Assembly (NCBI RefSeq): GCF_030253575.1 | Contig: NC_080568.1 | Location: 6,423,501 to 6,487,500 of the forward strand | DNA length: 64,000 nt | Direction: 5' to 3' | Source of the DNA: Rhododendron vialii | Lineage: Eukaryota > Streptophyta > Magnoliopsida > Ericales > Ericaceae | In this document: in pieces, positions 25,736-37,257 of the stretch | How positions within the stretch are numbered: position 1 is the stretch's first letter | Layout of the letters: each line of letters begins with the position of its first letter | Translations under genes and position numbers: made by a program | The notes under the pieces: model-generated | What the model was told of the DNA's origin: nothing | Database searches by the model: none | The model's input: only the letters and a program-made list of their open reading frames with translations

Positions 25736-26214
25736 AAAAGAATATGTGTTTTTGTCATGAGATTTACCAAAAATATAAACCTTACAATCTTCCTTTTTAG
25801 CACTTCCATGACAAAACACACATAGTACATTCATCCGGCAACAACCAACATAAAAGAAGTACGGACAGACAAAAACATACTAAGGAGTGAGGAGAACGAG
25901 ATTGAGGGAGGAGAACCCTCATCTCGGTCATGAAGGAGGCAAACTGAGCCGCATGTTTGGTTAGTGCCGCTGGAAGTTGAAAAAGTTGCTTGCCTTGGCG
26001 CACTTGGTCTTTGAGAATTACCTCAAGCAATATTCATAACTACAAAATCTGGTCTCAGTAGTTTTTGAGAGAGCATCCTTAATGTTGTGTGGTTTTGATT
26101 ACATGTTCTTTATTGGTGATTCCTCTGTCATCAATCTCAAGAATGGCAACGGTACACATCTGGTGTAACTAAAAATGTTACGCCTGTCAATGGTTAAAGT
26201 TATGCCTCTCAATG

Positions 26215-27276
26215 TGTTTCCCACTTCTCCGTCGGGTAGGTGTGAGCGGAAAATCCAATGGCGTGTGCGGTGTGAGCGCGGGCGTGCCAGGACTTGTCGG
26301 CGTCCAATGTACAGAAGGCGTGAGCGCCTCGATCTGACTTCGTATGTAGTGTGACTGCGTGTGACCCAAAGGGTGAAGTCACAATGAGGTTCGTGGTTTT
26401 GCCACAATGAACGTGGACTTAAAATTTCCCAACCGTGTGAGAAAAAGAAGAACAAACGTAGAAATAACTTTATTATGTCGTAATAATAAAGTTGAGGGTA
26501 CAAGAGAGATAGAATAACTTTATTATGTCGTAATAATAAAGTTGGGGTACAAGAGAGATAGAATAACTTTGTTATGTCGTAATAACAAAATTGGGATACA
26601 AGAGAGATAGAAATGAAGGAGAAATGAGATAATTGCTTCGCTAGGAAGGCTTTGGTTTTAAGCATTGAGCTTGATTGGTGTAAGAATCCATTTTTCTTCT
26701 TGTCTTCTAGCATTTATAGACAAGGGTCTCCACGGTTTTGCTGAGCTTCGGAAATCAACTGCTTTTTTCGAATTGGACAAGTGTCCCATGCCCCATGCAC
26801 GTTGTAGCAGTTAATTGAGATCATGGGTGGTTTATTAGAAGTTATCAAGGGTAATGGGCCACGTCATGCTCCATTTTTCGTGGCCATCAGAGAAACACAA
26901 ATCTTTTGACCTAGTCAAATAGCCTTTCACTTCTAAGAAACTGCCAACCCACTTCCTTATTTCATGGTGATCATGGGTAATGGTCCATCTAATTAAATTA
27001 GATAGCCTTATTATATGTTTTACCCTTAAAGATCCTTCCAGAACCTCAATTATTTTCCATGAGCTATGGGCCTCTTAGAATTTCATCCGAATAATTAAGC
27101 TCAAAAAGGCCAAGTCTCATATCCCAGTCAAATAAAAATTAATTGGGCTTTTTGATACATAGCCCATTAATTTTTAGCTTATTAAACTCTTAATTCACGG
27201 CCCAATTTAATCGAATTTCAATTAAATGGCCCTCCAGCTCTAGTTCAAGATTTGGTGTCAAAAACGGATGTAAACA
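26215..27276 (-). mobile_element. solo LTR (minus orientation) in the upstream block of copy B
   Basis: Begins TGTTTCCCAC and ends GATGTAAACA, with caatg duplicated on both sides (26210-26214, 27277-27281). Minus-strand reading shows a GTCTATAAATGC TATA region near 26710-26722 followed by leader-like sequence. A ~48-bp unit (aataactttattatgtcgta) is repeated three times at about 26461-26590. It lies within sequence rich in ttacgcctctcaatggtt, which itself splits the upstream block shared with copies A and E. No internal retrotransposon region remains. A 204-codon open frame on the minus strand is fortuitous. Confidence 0.8.
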
Positions 27277-27281
27277 CAATG

Positions 27282-27489
27282 GTTAAAGTTATGCAATCTC
27301 ATTGGTTAAGGTTATGTCTCTCAATGGTTTTGGTGCATACGTATGCACGGTTATGCCTATGTTACGCCTCTCAATAGTTTTGGTTACACCTATAATATAA
27401 TGACCATATTACTCCTCTCAATGATTTAGTTACGCCTCTTAATGGTTTAGTTATACGGGTGCATATAGTACGTACTTGTATACCGTAGT
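27282..27489. repeat. ttacgcctctcaatggtt-type repeat around the solo LTR
   Basis: Several degenerate copies of a ~20-30-bp motif (gttacgcctctcaat-gttt-g) lie here and at 26160-26210, on the left side of the solo LTR. Together they form an insertion of unknown type that is absent from the matching region of copy A near 19530. Confidence 0.45.
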
Positions 27490-27961
27490 TTTTTTCCATC
27501 TCATTTATCAGTTTTGAAAATTAGTTTACCAAATTGAAATTCTTCGTTTGATGCTTTTATTTTGGGAAGGTACCAAAGTACAGAAAATTCCTCCCACAAC
27601 ATTACCCAACATCAATCTTCGCTTACACCCGAAATAGCGAATTCATCATGTGAATACTCCCAGCTCTTCTTGCACTCTAAAAAGCTTCAAACGATTAGAG
27701 AACCAAAACCGTCCCTTCACTTTAATGCCTTTCTTGCCCTTAAAGTTTTTGGTTGCGTCGCAACTCGCATGGGAAACCTTCTCCAGTTCCTTGTCTGGAT
27801 CCACTCCTCGGATTGGACTCTTCTGGCCATCAGAATCGTTAATTGTTATTGTCCTTGTTTAGGACTGCTTCACTCAAAGTAGATGATGCCTCACTTTTCT
27901 TCTGAAACACAACGTACGTCCTCTCCTCTTTTAACAACTAAGGGAGGGGAAGGAATATATA

Positions 27962-28235
27962 GGATGATGCTATGGTATTTCCGGTCATTTTGGGGACACC
28001 GTAATTTTTGGAATAACGGATAATTACAAACATAACAAAAACTAGTAATATGTATAACTAAGGTTTTATAAAGGCATAACCCCCAAAATCTCCAGAATTT
28101 TTGGGGATTTTGAGGGTTATGCCTTTGTAGGGTTTTGGTTATACACAACACAGGCCTTGGTTATGTTTATAATGGTCAGCTATGCCAAAAATTATGGCGT
28201 CCTCAAATGGCAGGTGGACACCGTAACATTTCCCG
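27962..28235. mobile_element. hAT-like MITE upstream of copy B
   Basis: A 274-bp palindromic insert is flanked by aatatata on both sides (27954-27961, 28236-28243), an 8-bp duplication typical of hAT elements. Inverted segments include ggggacaccgtaa and aggcataacccccaaaatc. The matching sites in A (about 20007) and E (about 45228) read ggaataatagcaac without the insert. Confidence 0.7.
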
Positions 28236-28307
28236 AATATATAATAGCAACCTCTATTAAAGACAAGCTCTACTTCACAATTACAAAAGTCCTTTATTTG
28301 AACCTTC

Positions 28308-28344
<37 letters not shown>

Positions 28345-28838
28345 GGGGGGGGGGGGGGGGGGGGGGGCTCAATGTAGCAGAGATCAAAGTAAACGTAAGT
28401 TCGTTGCACGAAGAACATGAATCCGATCTTGATGGAGCTGTGGTGAAATGTTTCAATTGGACTCCTCTACATGCGGCCGCATCAAGTGGGCAACTAGAGC
28501 TTTTCCAGCAACTGTTGAGTAGCAGCCCAGAACTTGCCGATGCCCTAGATTCGCAACAACAATCGCTCCTTCACTTGGCATCGGCCAACGGACACATTGG
28601 GATTGTGAAAGCATTAACAACGGTGAGACCAGAAATGAGCCTAGCTCATGATCGAGATGGTGCAAACCCTCTTCATGTTGCAGCTATGAGAGGAAAGGTC
28701 AAGGTCTTGGATCAGTTGTTTCAAGCTAACCCCCATGCAGCTCGAGCTTATAGGGTGGACAGAGGAGAAAGAGAGACTATCTTACACATATGCGTCAAAT
28801 ACAATCAGTTACAGTCTCTACAAATATTGTTGGAGAAA

Positions 28839-29022
28839 TCTCTATTATAAAACAGAAGGGTGTGGGGACAAGTTGTTAGAACGGCTTAGATTCATTTGAT
28901 CCAAAGGCTGTAGTACATCCTCTCACTTCCTGATTAAGTACCCATGGTTTTCATCTAAATCACACAACTGTCATTTCCTCCTAACCGGGATGCGTAGTGC
29001 CGTAGGCACGGGCTAGCACTAG
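28839..29022 (+). mobile_element. small non-autonomous Helitron in exon 1 of copy B
   Basis: The insert starts TCTCTATTATAAAAC and ends CACTAG. It sits exactly between A and T of the host sequence gagaaA|Tactttaaag, which is continuous in copies A, C, D and E. There is no target duplication. A hairpin GTGCC-GTA-GGCAC (28997-29009) lies 13 bases before the 3' end. These are the defining marks of Helitrons. 184 bp, no coding capacity. Confidence 0.9.
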
Positions 29023-29526
29023 TACTTTAAAGGTGAGGAGTTTGTCAATGCCAAAGATAATGCTGGCAACACCATACTACATCTTGCTGTTGCAGATCGA
29101 AGATTCTAGGTACGCTAGGACCACAATCAATACTTTTGAAGTATGATGATATTCAAGACCTAGTAAAGAAAGAAAACACTAAATATTTTTGGATAATTTT
29201 GAAAAAAATATGAATTCAGAAAAGAAAGGAATTGTAGCCAATATAGCTAAACTGTTTTGGTTAATTTTTATTCCGGTGATTCTTTCGAAGCTTTTTTATT
29301 GATTTGTTTTTATTTGTTCATTTTGTCTCATCAAGACATATCGTATTATGATAATATTTTAACCGAAAAGTTAAAGAAACAAGCCGAAAGTCAAGAAAAA
29401 TTGGTAAAAGCCAACTCTAGCTCATTTATTCTAGGAACAGAAACGACCATAAATTAGTAATGAATGATAATTAAGTTCAGAACCTTGATTCCATATATAA
29501 TTAGTAGTAAATTTGGATTTGTACTT

Positions 29527-29962
29527 AGGCTCCGTTTGTTTGGGCGTAAAATATTTTTCGGTAAAATGTTTTACCTATTTTTTAGTGTTTGGTTGTGTAA
29601 AAAATTAGAAAAATATTTAACATGTAAAATATTTTCCATCAATTGGATGAAAATGACTTGCCCTTAAATATTCCGTAAGTTATTTTCCGAAATGAACCCC
29701 CTGCCTTTTACTGCAATTCCTAGTGCTCAATTTTTTCAATTGTCAGTCTTGACCTACGTTCAATTACAATATTCTCAGATTTCTCTACAGTTTAAGCCCT
29801 CCTCTCTCTCTCTCTGCACTATTTTGTTGATTTCTGAAAATATTTTCAAATGCCAACCAAATACTGAAAAATAAAAGTTTGAAGTTTATTTTCTGCAAAA
29901 ACATTTTACATGGAATGTATTTTACATTGTAAAAAATTCTACATCGAAACAAACGGAGCCTA
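29527..29962. mobile_element. TIR element (AGGCTCCGTTTGTTT family) in intron of copy B
   Basis: Inverted ends AGGCTCCGTTTGTTTGGGCG and AAACAAACGGAGCCTA enclose 436 bp of AT-rich DNA with aaaatgttttac motifs. A second copy, represented by its right part, ends at about 31521 (gcctaaacgaacggagccta) in the same intron. Likely hAT-like; no target duplication confirmed. Confidence 0.6.
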
Positions 29963-30201
29963 ATTAGTGCACCTTTTTCTCTTACTTCTATATATTTGCA
30001 AATTAAGCAAACAAATTGCAATTAGTGCCACCATTTCTTGCACTTCCGAAAGTCGATGGACACACATTAAGGGTCCGTGCGTTTCAAAGTAAAATGTTTT
30101 TCGACAGTAAAAGTTTTTTCATGTAAAATGATTTTGCAAAAAATAAGAGTTCTGTTTTTATTTTCCATTGTTTGGTTGATAGTTGGAAAATGATGTATGT
30201 A

Positions 30202-30528
30202 AGTATTACGGTAAGGGCTTCCCCTTTTCTCCCCTTTCCCGACCAAATTTTGATGATCCGAGCCGCTCAATGTGTTCAGAACGTGATTTTAAGAGTACTC
30301 GTTGGAAATCAACAAAAAAAAAAGACCGGGAAGGGCTTGATTTGAGTAGTTTTTATTTGAACCGTTCGATAAAATACAAACAAAAACTGCTCGGATCAAG
30401 CCATTTCCTGTCTTTGTTTTTGCTGATTTGTCGCAAGTACTCTTAAAATCATGTTCTGAACACATTGAGCGGTTCGGATCATCGCAAATTGGTCGGGAAA
30501 GGGACATCCTTATCGTAATACGGTAAGG
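30202..30528. repeat. foldback element, member 1
   Basis: Near-perfect palindrome with arms of ~160 bp meeting near 30365. Key blocks are gatgatccgagccgctcaat, tgttcagaacgtgatttta and accgggaagggcttgattt, then their reverse complements. Three more members lie at 30605-30830 (right arm cut), 30880-31213 and 52282-52530. A (TA)n run follows at 30537-30587. Confidence 0.75.
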
Positions 30529-30532
30529 GCGC

Positions 30533-30536
<4 letters not shown>

Positions 30537-30587
<51 letters not shown>
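30537..30587. repeat. (TA)n microsatellite
   Basis: About 50 bp of uninterrupted TA repeats between two foldback elements in the intron of copy B. Confidence 0.9.
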
Positions 30588-30590
<3 letters not shown>

Positions 30591-30604
30591 TCATTTTCAA
30601 ATGA

Positions 30605-31213
30605 GTAGGTTAACTAAAATAAGGACCTTCCCATTTCTCTCATTTTTCGATCGAATTTAGATGATCCGAGCCGCTCAATGTGTTCAGAACGTGTTTTAAG
30701 AGTATCTGTGAGAAATCGGCAAAAAAAATGACCGGAAAGGGCTTGATTTGGGTAGTTTTTATTTGAACCATTCGATAAAAACATAACAAAAACTGTTCGG
30801 ATGAAACCCTTCCCGGTTTTCTTTTTGGGTATTATATATGTATGTATATGTATATATATATATATTAGAGTTAGGTTCCGGTGAGGTATCCCTCATTTTA
30901 TTAAAATGCGGGACTTCCCTTCCCGATTGAATTTCGATGATCCGAGCCGCTCAAAGTGATCAAAACGTGATTTTAAGGGTCTCCGTGAGAAATCAGCAAA
31001 AAAAAAGACCGGGAAGGGCTTCATCCGAGCAGTTTTCATTGAACGGTTCAAAAAAAACTGCTCGGATGACGCCATTCCCGGTCATTTTTTTTGCTGATTT
31101 TTCGCGGGGACCCTTAAAATTACGTTCTGCACTCATTGAACGGTTCGGATTTTCAAAATTTGATCGGAAAATGAAAGTCTCTCATTTTAACAAAATGAGG
31201 GATCCCTCAATTG
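30605..31213. repeat. foldback elements, members 2 (partial) and 3
   Basis: 30605-30830 is one arm plus centre of the family (gatgatccgagccgctcaat, gaccggaaagggcttgattt), with the distal right arm missing. 30880-31213 is a full palindrome centred near 31046, bounded by atccctcattttattaaaat and attttaacaaaatgagggat. (TA)-rich spacers separate the members. Confidence 0.7.
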
Positions 31214-31369
31214 AAAATTCCTCTATATGTATATATATATATATATATGTATGTATGTGTGTATGAATTACATTCAAAATTTTGTCGTATTTGATGAGAA
31301 AACACATGGTTAGGCCATAGGTGTATGAGATTGGGATGTGGGGAGCTCAGTAAAGTATTGTAATTATTG

Positions 31370-31521
31370 GTCGAGCAGCGTAGCCAAAGTTCGGAAAATG
31401 ACTTACCACATTTTCAAGAAAAAAACATTTTCACCCATATTTTTTTTGTACAACCAAACACCAAAAAAACAAGTAAAACATTTTCCAAGAAAATATTTTA
31501 CGCCTAAACGAACGGAGCCTA
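31370..31521. mobile_element. partial copy of the AGGCTCCGTTTG TIR element
   Basis: Right-hand part only: aacattttccaagaaaatat then tacgcctaaacgaacggagc. It matches the 29527-29962 element. Confidence 0.45.
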
Positions 31522-32475
31522 ATACCCTAAATTTTTCATAATGAGTTTCAACAAAAGCTTTCAAATGTATTTTTTTTTTTTCGAAAAGACCCCAAGTTCT
31601 AGTTGGTATAAACTTAAGTTGCCTTGGGCTAAAATACTTTCGGCCCGACAGCTACAAGAAGAATATTTTCAGCAAATAATGGCCAGATAGCTTAAAATGT
31701 GTTTGAAAATTTGTGAACTATTAATTGGAAAACAAGCTATAAATCTTTTGCATCTAATGGATGTTTCAGATTATCAAGCACGTTCTCAGCGACACGGAAA
31801 TACATGTAAATGCAACAAATGAAAGCAAACAAACAGCGATGGACATTCTACTTCTTGGACAGAAAAAAGGAACAAAACCAAAAGGAGTAGACTATGATAT
31901 TCAAGTCTTACTTCAAAAACATGCTAAAAGATTCAAGGATGCCGTCGATCCAACGAAATTACCAGAGAGGAAAAATGGAATTATAGTAGCTGCTGTACTA
32001 ATGGCAACCCTAGCCTTTCAAGCAGGGGTGGCCCCTCCATGCGGTGTTTGGCAAGACGATTGAAATGGACGTACACAAAAGCGGAGAAGCTGTGATGGCT
32101 TACAATCATCCATTTCTGTTCTGGTACTTCTCCGGTTTTAATATAATCGGGTTTGTCGCATCTCTAGTCACAATCAGTTTGATCATGATTGAATTCCCCT
32201 TCAAGAAAATGACACATTGGCTGTTGATTGCTTCGCTCATGGGCGCAACAATCGTATCGATAGCGATAACGTACTTAATTTCTCTTGCTGCGGTTGCGCC
32301 TGGACCAAAACCGAGCAACCGAACAGTCCTTCACATTGGTGGGATTCTAACTATAACTTCGGTCACCATAGCAGCAGCTTCTTTCCTATTGTGCATGATA
32401 GCAAGAACTGTGCGCAAGAGAAAGAGCAGAAATAACGCCGTGGATCCACCTTCAGAAAACGAGGCTAATGTTTGA

Positions 32476-33399
32476 TTTTTTTCTGTTCTTATTGTATGAA
32501 TTTTCATGAGCAATTCCATAATTAATCATATGCTGGAGTTTAACGTAAAAATTGTTGTGTTTAAATTCAAGGTTTGCAAGTAGTAATAAAATTGGATTGT
32601 GATTTGCGATTGAGTAGTGTACTCCTCGTCATTCCCTCATCATTCTATTGGAATGTATGGAATGCCCTCCTATTGATTTGGCATTTTCTTTACCTTTTTT
32701 TTAACACCGAAAAAGAGTTCTATCGATGTTAAACAGAGGCCGAGAGAAAGGCATCAACGATCAAAAGAGAATATCCCAACTAAGTAGGCAACTTCTCTGA
32801 AAGCTAAAATCATGTGCCGCCTAGACACCAGAATAATAATTTCTTCTTGGGTATTCTATTGCAATTATATTCTTGAGAGCATTAACTAGCAATAACTTCT
32901 TTTTGGGCTGGAACTACAGAATCGTGTTATATATTGTCCTGCTTTAGGACTGGACCACTCAAGGTAATGTTGTCCAAAAAAGAACCATGGGAGATGGAAG
33001 GAATAATAGTCCAGAAGTACCGCCACTTGGCATTCTGGACCACTTTACAACCATATATTTTTGTAGGATCTACTACTAAATGTATGAACCCCACATGAGC
33101 GTGTGGTTATAAAGTAGTTCGGAGTACCACGTGGCGGTACTCCCGAATCTACTGAATAATTACTCCAAATCAGACCCCCAATGGGCTTGACCCAAAATAG
33201 AGTTAAAATCCTTACTAACATCTTTAGAACTAGGCCCAAGCCCACAACCTCTATTAAAGACAACCTCGGAGTACCATGTTTATTTGAACCATATACAATG
33301 TTTTGCCTAATCAATGAAGACTTGGAAATATCGAAGTGCACAACGGAAATAAATTCTGAAGATAATGTTTTGTCTACTCGCTGCGAACCACAAGTATTC

Positions 33400-33403
<4 letters not shown>
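32476..33403. other. 3' flank of copy B and intergenic DNA
   Basis: 32476-32700 matches the 3' flank of copy A. A poly-T run followed by aacaccgaaaaagagtt (near 32700) recurs after B, C and D. No gene found up to the exon relic. Confidence 0.5.
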
Positions 33404-33437
<34 letters not shown>

Positions 33438-33650
33438 TATCAATGAAGCAGAGATCACTGAAAACTTAACTTCATTGAACTAAGTCCGAATTCAATCTTG
33501 AAGGAAGGGTTGGAAGGGTTGGAAATATCTAAGTCCACACAATGGAAAGAAATTCTGCAGATAACGTTTTGCCTACTCACTGCGAGCCACAAGCGTTAAC
33601 TCAATTGGGGGGGAGCTCAATGAAGCAGGGGTCAATGTCTGAGGTTCTTG
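33404..33650 (+). pseudogene. relic of an ANK-PGG first exon, with tandem 5' duplication
   Basis: A (GA)n tract (33404-33434) is followed by tcaatgaagcagagatcact and ~75 bp that match the start of copy D exon 1. The ATG is lost and a TAA appears in frame (ttgaactaa). A second, more decayed copy of the leader (ggaaatatctaagtccacac, near 33519) and exon start (ctcaatgaagcaggggtcaa, near 33616) follows. No ankyrin coding sequence remains beyond this. Confidence 0.7.
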
Positions 33651-35786
33651 CGAAAAAGGGACCCTCACGTGCTTTAAGCAATAAGAAATGAGTATTTCAT
33701 GTGGAGGGTAGGTGGCGTGCACTAGTATTTTTAGTGCTGGCTTTATTTATTTATTTATTTTCAAAAAAAGTGGTAACACAAAGCCATGCTATGTAATCCA
33801 CGTAGAAGCTACAATTTTTAGACCCGTGCATAATTTGTTATTTGAGTGTAATAATAAAATAAACAAATAACCTTATGTATTACTTTGTCATACAAGTAAA
33901 TAAACACAAATAACTTTATGTGTGACAAAAAAAATAGACATATAAGTTCATATATGTTACTTTATTATTTTAATATAAAAAAACACACACAGATTATGTT
34001 ATTTGTGTGACAGGAAAAACACGCATATAACCATATATATGTTCTTTATATGTGGCACCAAATTAAAACATACCTCCATTTATTCCAATTATTTTAAATT
34101 TTTTTGTTTCTTTACTTGGTATAATATCAATAAAATAGACAAATTTCTCTTCAGATCACAAAATACCAATAGATAAGGTTATTTTTGCGAAATCTGTACT
34201 CTATATAATTGCAAGAAAACTAACAGATGTAGTTATCTGTCCAATCTATATTGTTTATTGTACTCAAAATATCAACAAATAATATTGTATCTGCGAAATT
34301 TGAACTCAGTTCACTGCAATAAAATGATAGATATAGTTATTTCTCAAAATTTATACTGTTTATTATTTCAAAAATACAAACAGATATAGTTATATGTGCC
34401 AATTTATTCCTTTTTCTCTCCAGAATAATGCAACATGTAATGTTATAATGCTAGTCTAATTTTTGTATTTTTTCAAAAAACACACACAAATAACATTATA
34501 TCTAAAAAAATGTCGATGACTTCAAAAAAAAAAAAATATCACTATTATTCTATTTAAAAAGATATAGATGAAGTTATATATACACATTTAAAAAAAATCA
34601 TCTTCAAAAGAAGAAATAAACTAGTAAATGGAGGTTCTATCTTTGTCTCATGGACATGTTTGGGGACCACAAGTCTATTTGAATCTAGTTGCATGGGGTG
34701 CGCACAACTAGAATACTAATAAGGCCCGTTGCACTAGCTAAATAAACACTTATTTTTTGAATTAAAAGTGATGTATTGTGCGAGAATAACTTGTCTCGTA
34801 AAAAAAAAGTACTTAAAAAATAAAAATCTTAGTGGAATGGGGCCGGACAAATAATGTTAATTGTCCTAACAAAAAAAAAAAGACATATAACTTCATATAT
34901 GTTATATGAATAAATTTTTTTTGGTATAATATCAATAAAATCAACAAATTTCTCTTCAAATCACAAAATACCAACAGATCGATAAGGTTATTTTTGCGAA
35001 ATCTGTACTCTATAATTGCAAGAAAACTAACAGATGTAGTTATTTGTCCAATCTATATTGTTTGTTATACCCAAAATATCAACAAATAATGTTGTATCTG
35101 CTAAATTTTTACTCAGTTCATTGCAATAAAATGATAGATATAGTTATTTGTTCAAATCTATACTATTTATTATTTCAAAAATACAAACAGATATAGTTAT
35201 ATGTGCCAATTTATTCCTTTTTCTCTCCAGAATAACGCAACATGTAACATTATTATGCTATTCTAATCTTTGTATTTTTTTTAAAAAAAACACACAAATA
35301 ACATTATATCTAAAAAAATGTTGATGACTTAAAAAAACAATAAAATTTCACTACTATTCTATTTAAAAAGCTATAGATGAAGTTATATATACACATTTAT
35401 TTAATTTTCATAAAAAAATCGTCTTTAGAAGAAGAAATAAACTAGTAAATGGAGGTTCAATCTTTGTCTCATGGATACGTTTAACAACCACAAGTCTATT
35501 CGAATCTAGTTGCATTAGGTGCGAACAACTAGAATACTAAGGCCTGTTGCACTAACTAACTAAACACTTATTTTTTTAAATTAAAAGTGATGTGTTGTGC
35601 AAGAATGACTTGTTTCGTGATGAAAAAATACTTAAAAAATAAGAACCTTAGCGGAATAGGGCCTAACAAATATTGTTAATTGTCTTAATTTATTGTTGTC
35701 GTCCATAAAAAAATGGACAAGTGCCAAAATTCAATAGTGAGTGTAAAGACTAGTTTGGGAGGTGAATTTAGAAGCCCTACTTTCTT
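33651..35786. repeat. AT-rich tandem duplication (~0.8-0.9 kb, two copies)
   Basis: Two diverged copies at about 33940-34870 and 34875-35690, offset 809 bp in their middle (for example aggttatttttgcgaaatct at 34177 and 34986). Copy 1 has ~130 bp extra. Inside each, a ~60-65-bp motif (acagatatagttatatgtgc) recurs several times. Each copy ends in a MITE-like segment (34721-34846, 35539-35664) that starts ggcc-gttgcactaactaa and ends cttagcggaat-gggcc. No gene. Confidence 0.65.
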
Positions 35787-35874
35787 GTGATGACTGGAGA
35801 CCAGAAAGAGAGCGAGAAAGAAAAATTGTGGTCACCCCAATATATTTATATACTATATTATATATATAGGCGGG

Positions 35875-35941
<67 letters not shown>

Positions 35942-35942
35942 A

Positions 35943-37214
35943 ATGGGGGAGAGGATCAATGAAGCAGAGATCACAAACGTAACTTCATTGCACGAAATCA
36001 ATGAATTCAATCTTGATAGAGCTGTGGAGAGATTTCTCAACTGGACTCCTCTACATGTGGCTGCATCACGTGGGCAACAAGAGCTTTTCAAAGAACTATT
36101 GAGTAGTAGCCCAGAGCTTGCCGATGCTCTAGATTCGCATCAACGTTCGGCCCTTCACTTGGCATCGGCTAATGGACACAATGAGATTGTGAAAGCATTA
36201 ACAGCGGTGAAACCAGAAATGTGCCTAGCTCGTGATCGAGACGGCGCAAACCCTCTTCATGTTGCAGCTATGAGAGGAAAGGTTGAGGTCTTGGATGAGT
36301 TGTTTGAAGTCAACCCCCATGCAGGTCGAGCTTATAGGGTGGACAGAGGAGAAAGAGAGACTATCTTACACTTGTGCGTCAAATATAACCAGCTACAGTT
36401 TCTTTCGATGTTGTTGAAGAAATACTTTAAAGGTGAGGAGTTTGTCAATGACACAGATAGCGGGGGCAACACTATACTACATCTTGCTGTTGCGGATCGA
36501 AGATACGAGGTACGTTTGGGTCACAATCAAGGCTTTAGTAAGGTCTCAATACTTTTGAAGTATTCCCTCCGTCCCAATTTACTTGTTCCAGTTCTATTCT
36601 AATTGGATAAAAAAATTAGTTATATTTTTAAATTGGTAATGAATTTAATATGCAATATAGATCTTGTTTGATAGATCTCGATTTGTTCTATAATACAATA
36701 TTTTCAAAATCACCTAAAACATTATAAATTATAAGATATAATTAATTGAAAAGTGACACGAACTCTCAAAAGTGACAATTAAATTGGGACGGAGGTAGTA
36801 TAACAATTCAATATCAATTATGGTACTTCTTAAGTAGCTTATTTTGCCTTAATAGCGTGTTTATTCTCACTTTTTGAACCTAGAAACATTCATAGTTGGA
36901 TTCCTCTCAACTTCTCGGACGAGGATAAGAAAAAATAAAAAAGCATGATTATAATTTTGAAACTACTAAGAAAAGACAGAAAGTAGCCATAACACAATAT
37001 CATTAGCGTTTTAGAGTACCACTATTGGTACCGACCATTTTTATCCCGAAATCGTACCGATTGGCTCGCCGGACCCACTCCGGCCACCGGACGGTCTATC
37101 CGAGCCGTCCAAAAATTCTAAAAAAAAAATCCGAGGGGGTCCTCGCGAGAATCAATGGCACCCGACGAGTGTAAGGTGCTCGATCTAAACATCCCATTTT
37201 CGTATATATATGTA

Positions 37215-37257
<43 letters not shown>

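Larger units (their letters stand above)
28341..32475 (+). pseudogene. ankyrin-PGG copy B, pseudogene with multiple lesions
   Basis: Closest to copy A over both exons and flanks. Lesions seen: (1) the start ATG after the GA tract is GTG; (2) a run of 26 G follows it (28342-28367); (3) a Helitron (28839-29022) interrupts exon 1 at the fourth ankyrin repeat and gives a stop within six codons; (4) the last codon of exon 1 is TAG in place of CAG (29107-29109); (5) in exon 2 (31770-32475) PPGG is PPCG; (6) soon after, a TCA codon is TGA (32061-32063), and a 4-bp insertion shifts the frame. The rest of exon 2 downstream is still nearly identical to A. The intron has grown to 2.66 kb through several inserted repeats. 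A short product from an internal ATG at 28404 would contain only part of the ankyrin region. Confidence 0.9.

Noticed and set aside
26099-26713. 204-codon minus-strand open frame
   Set aside because: It lies almost wholly in the solo LTR, includes three near-identical 48-bp repeats, and resembles no protein family.
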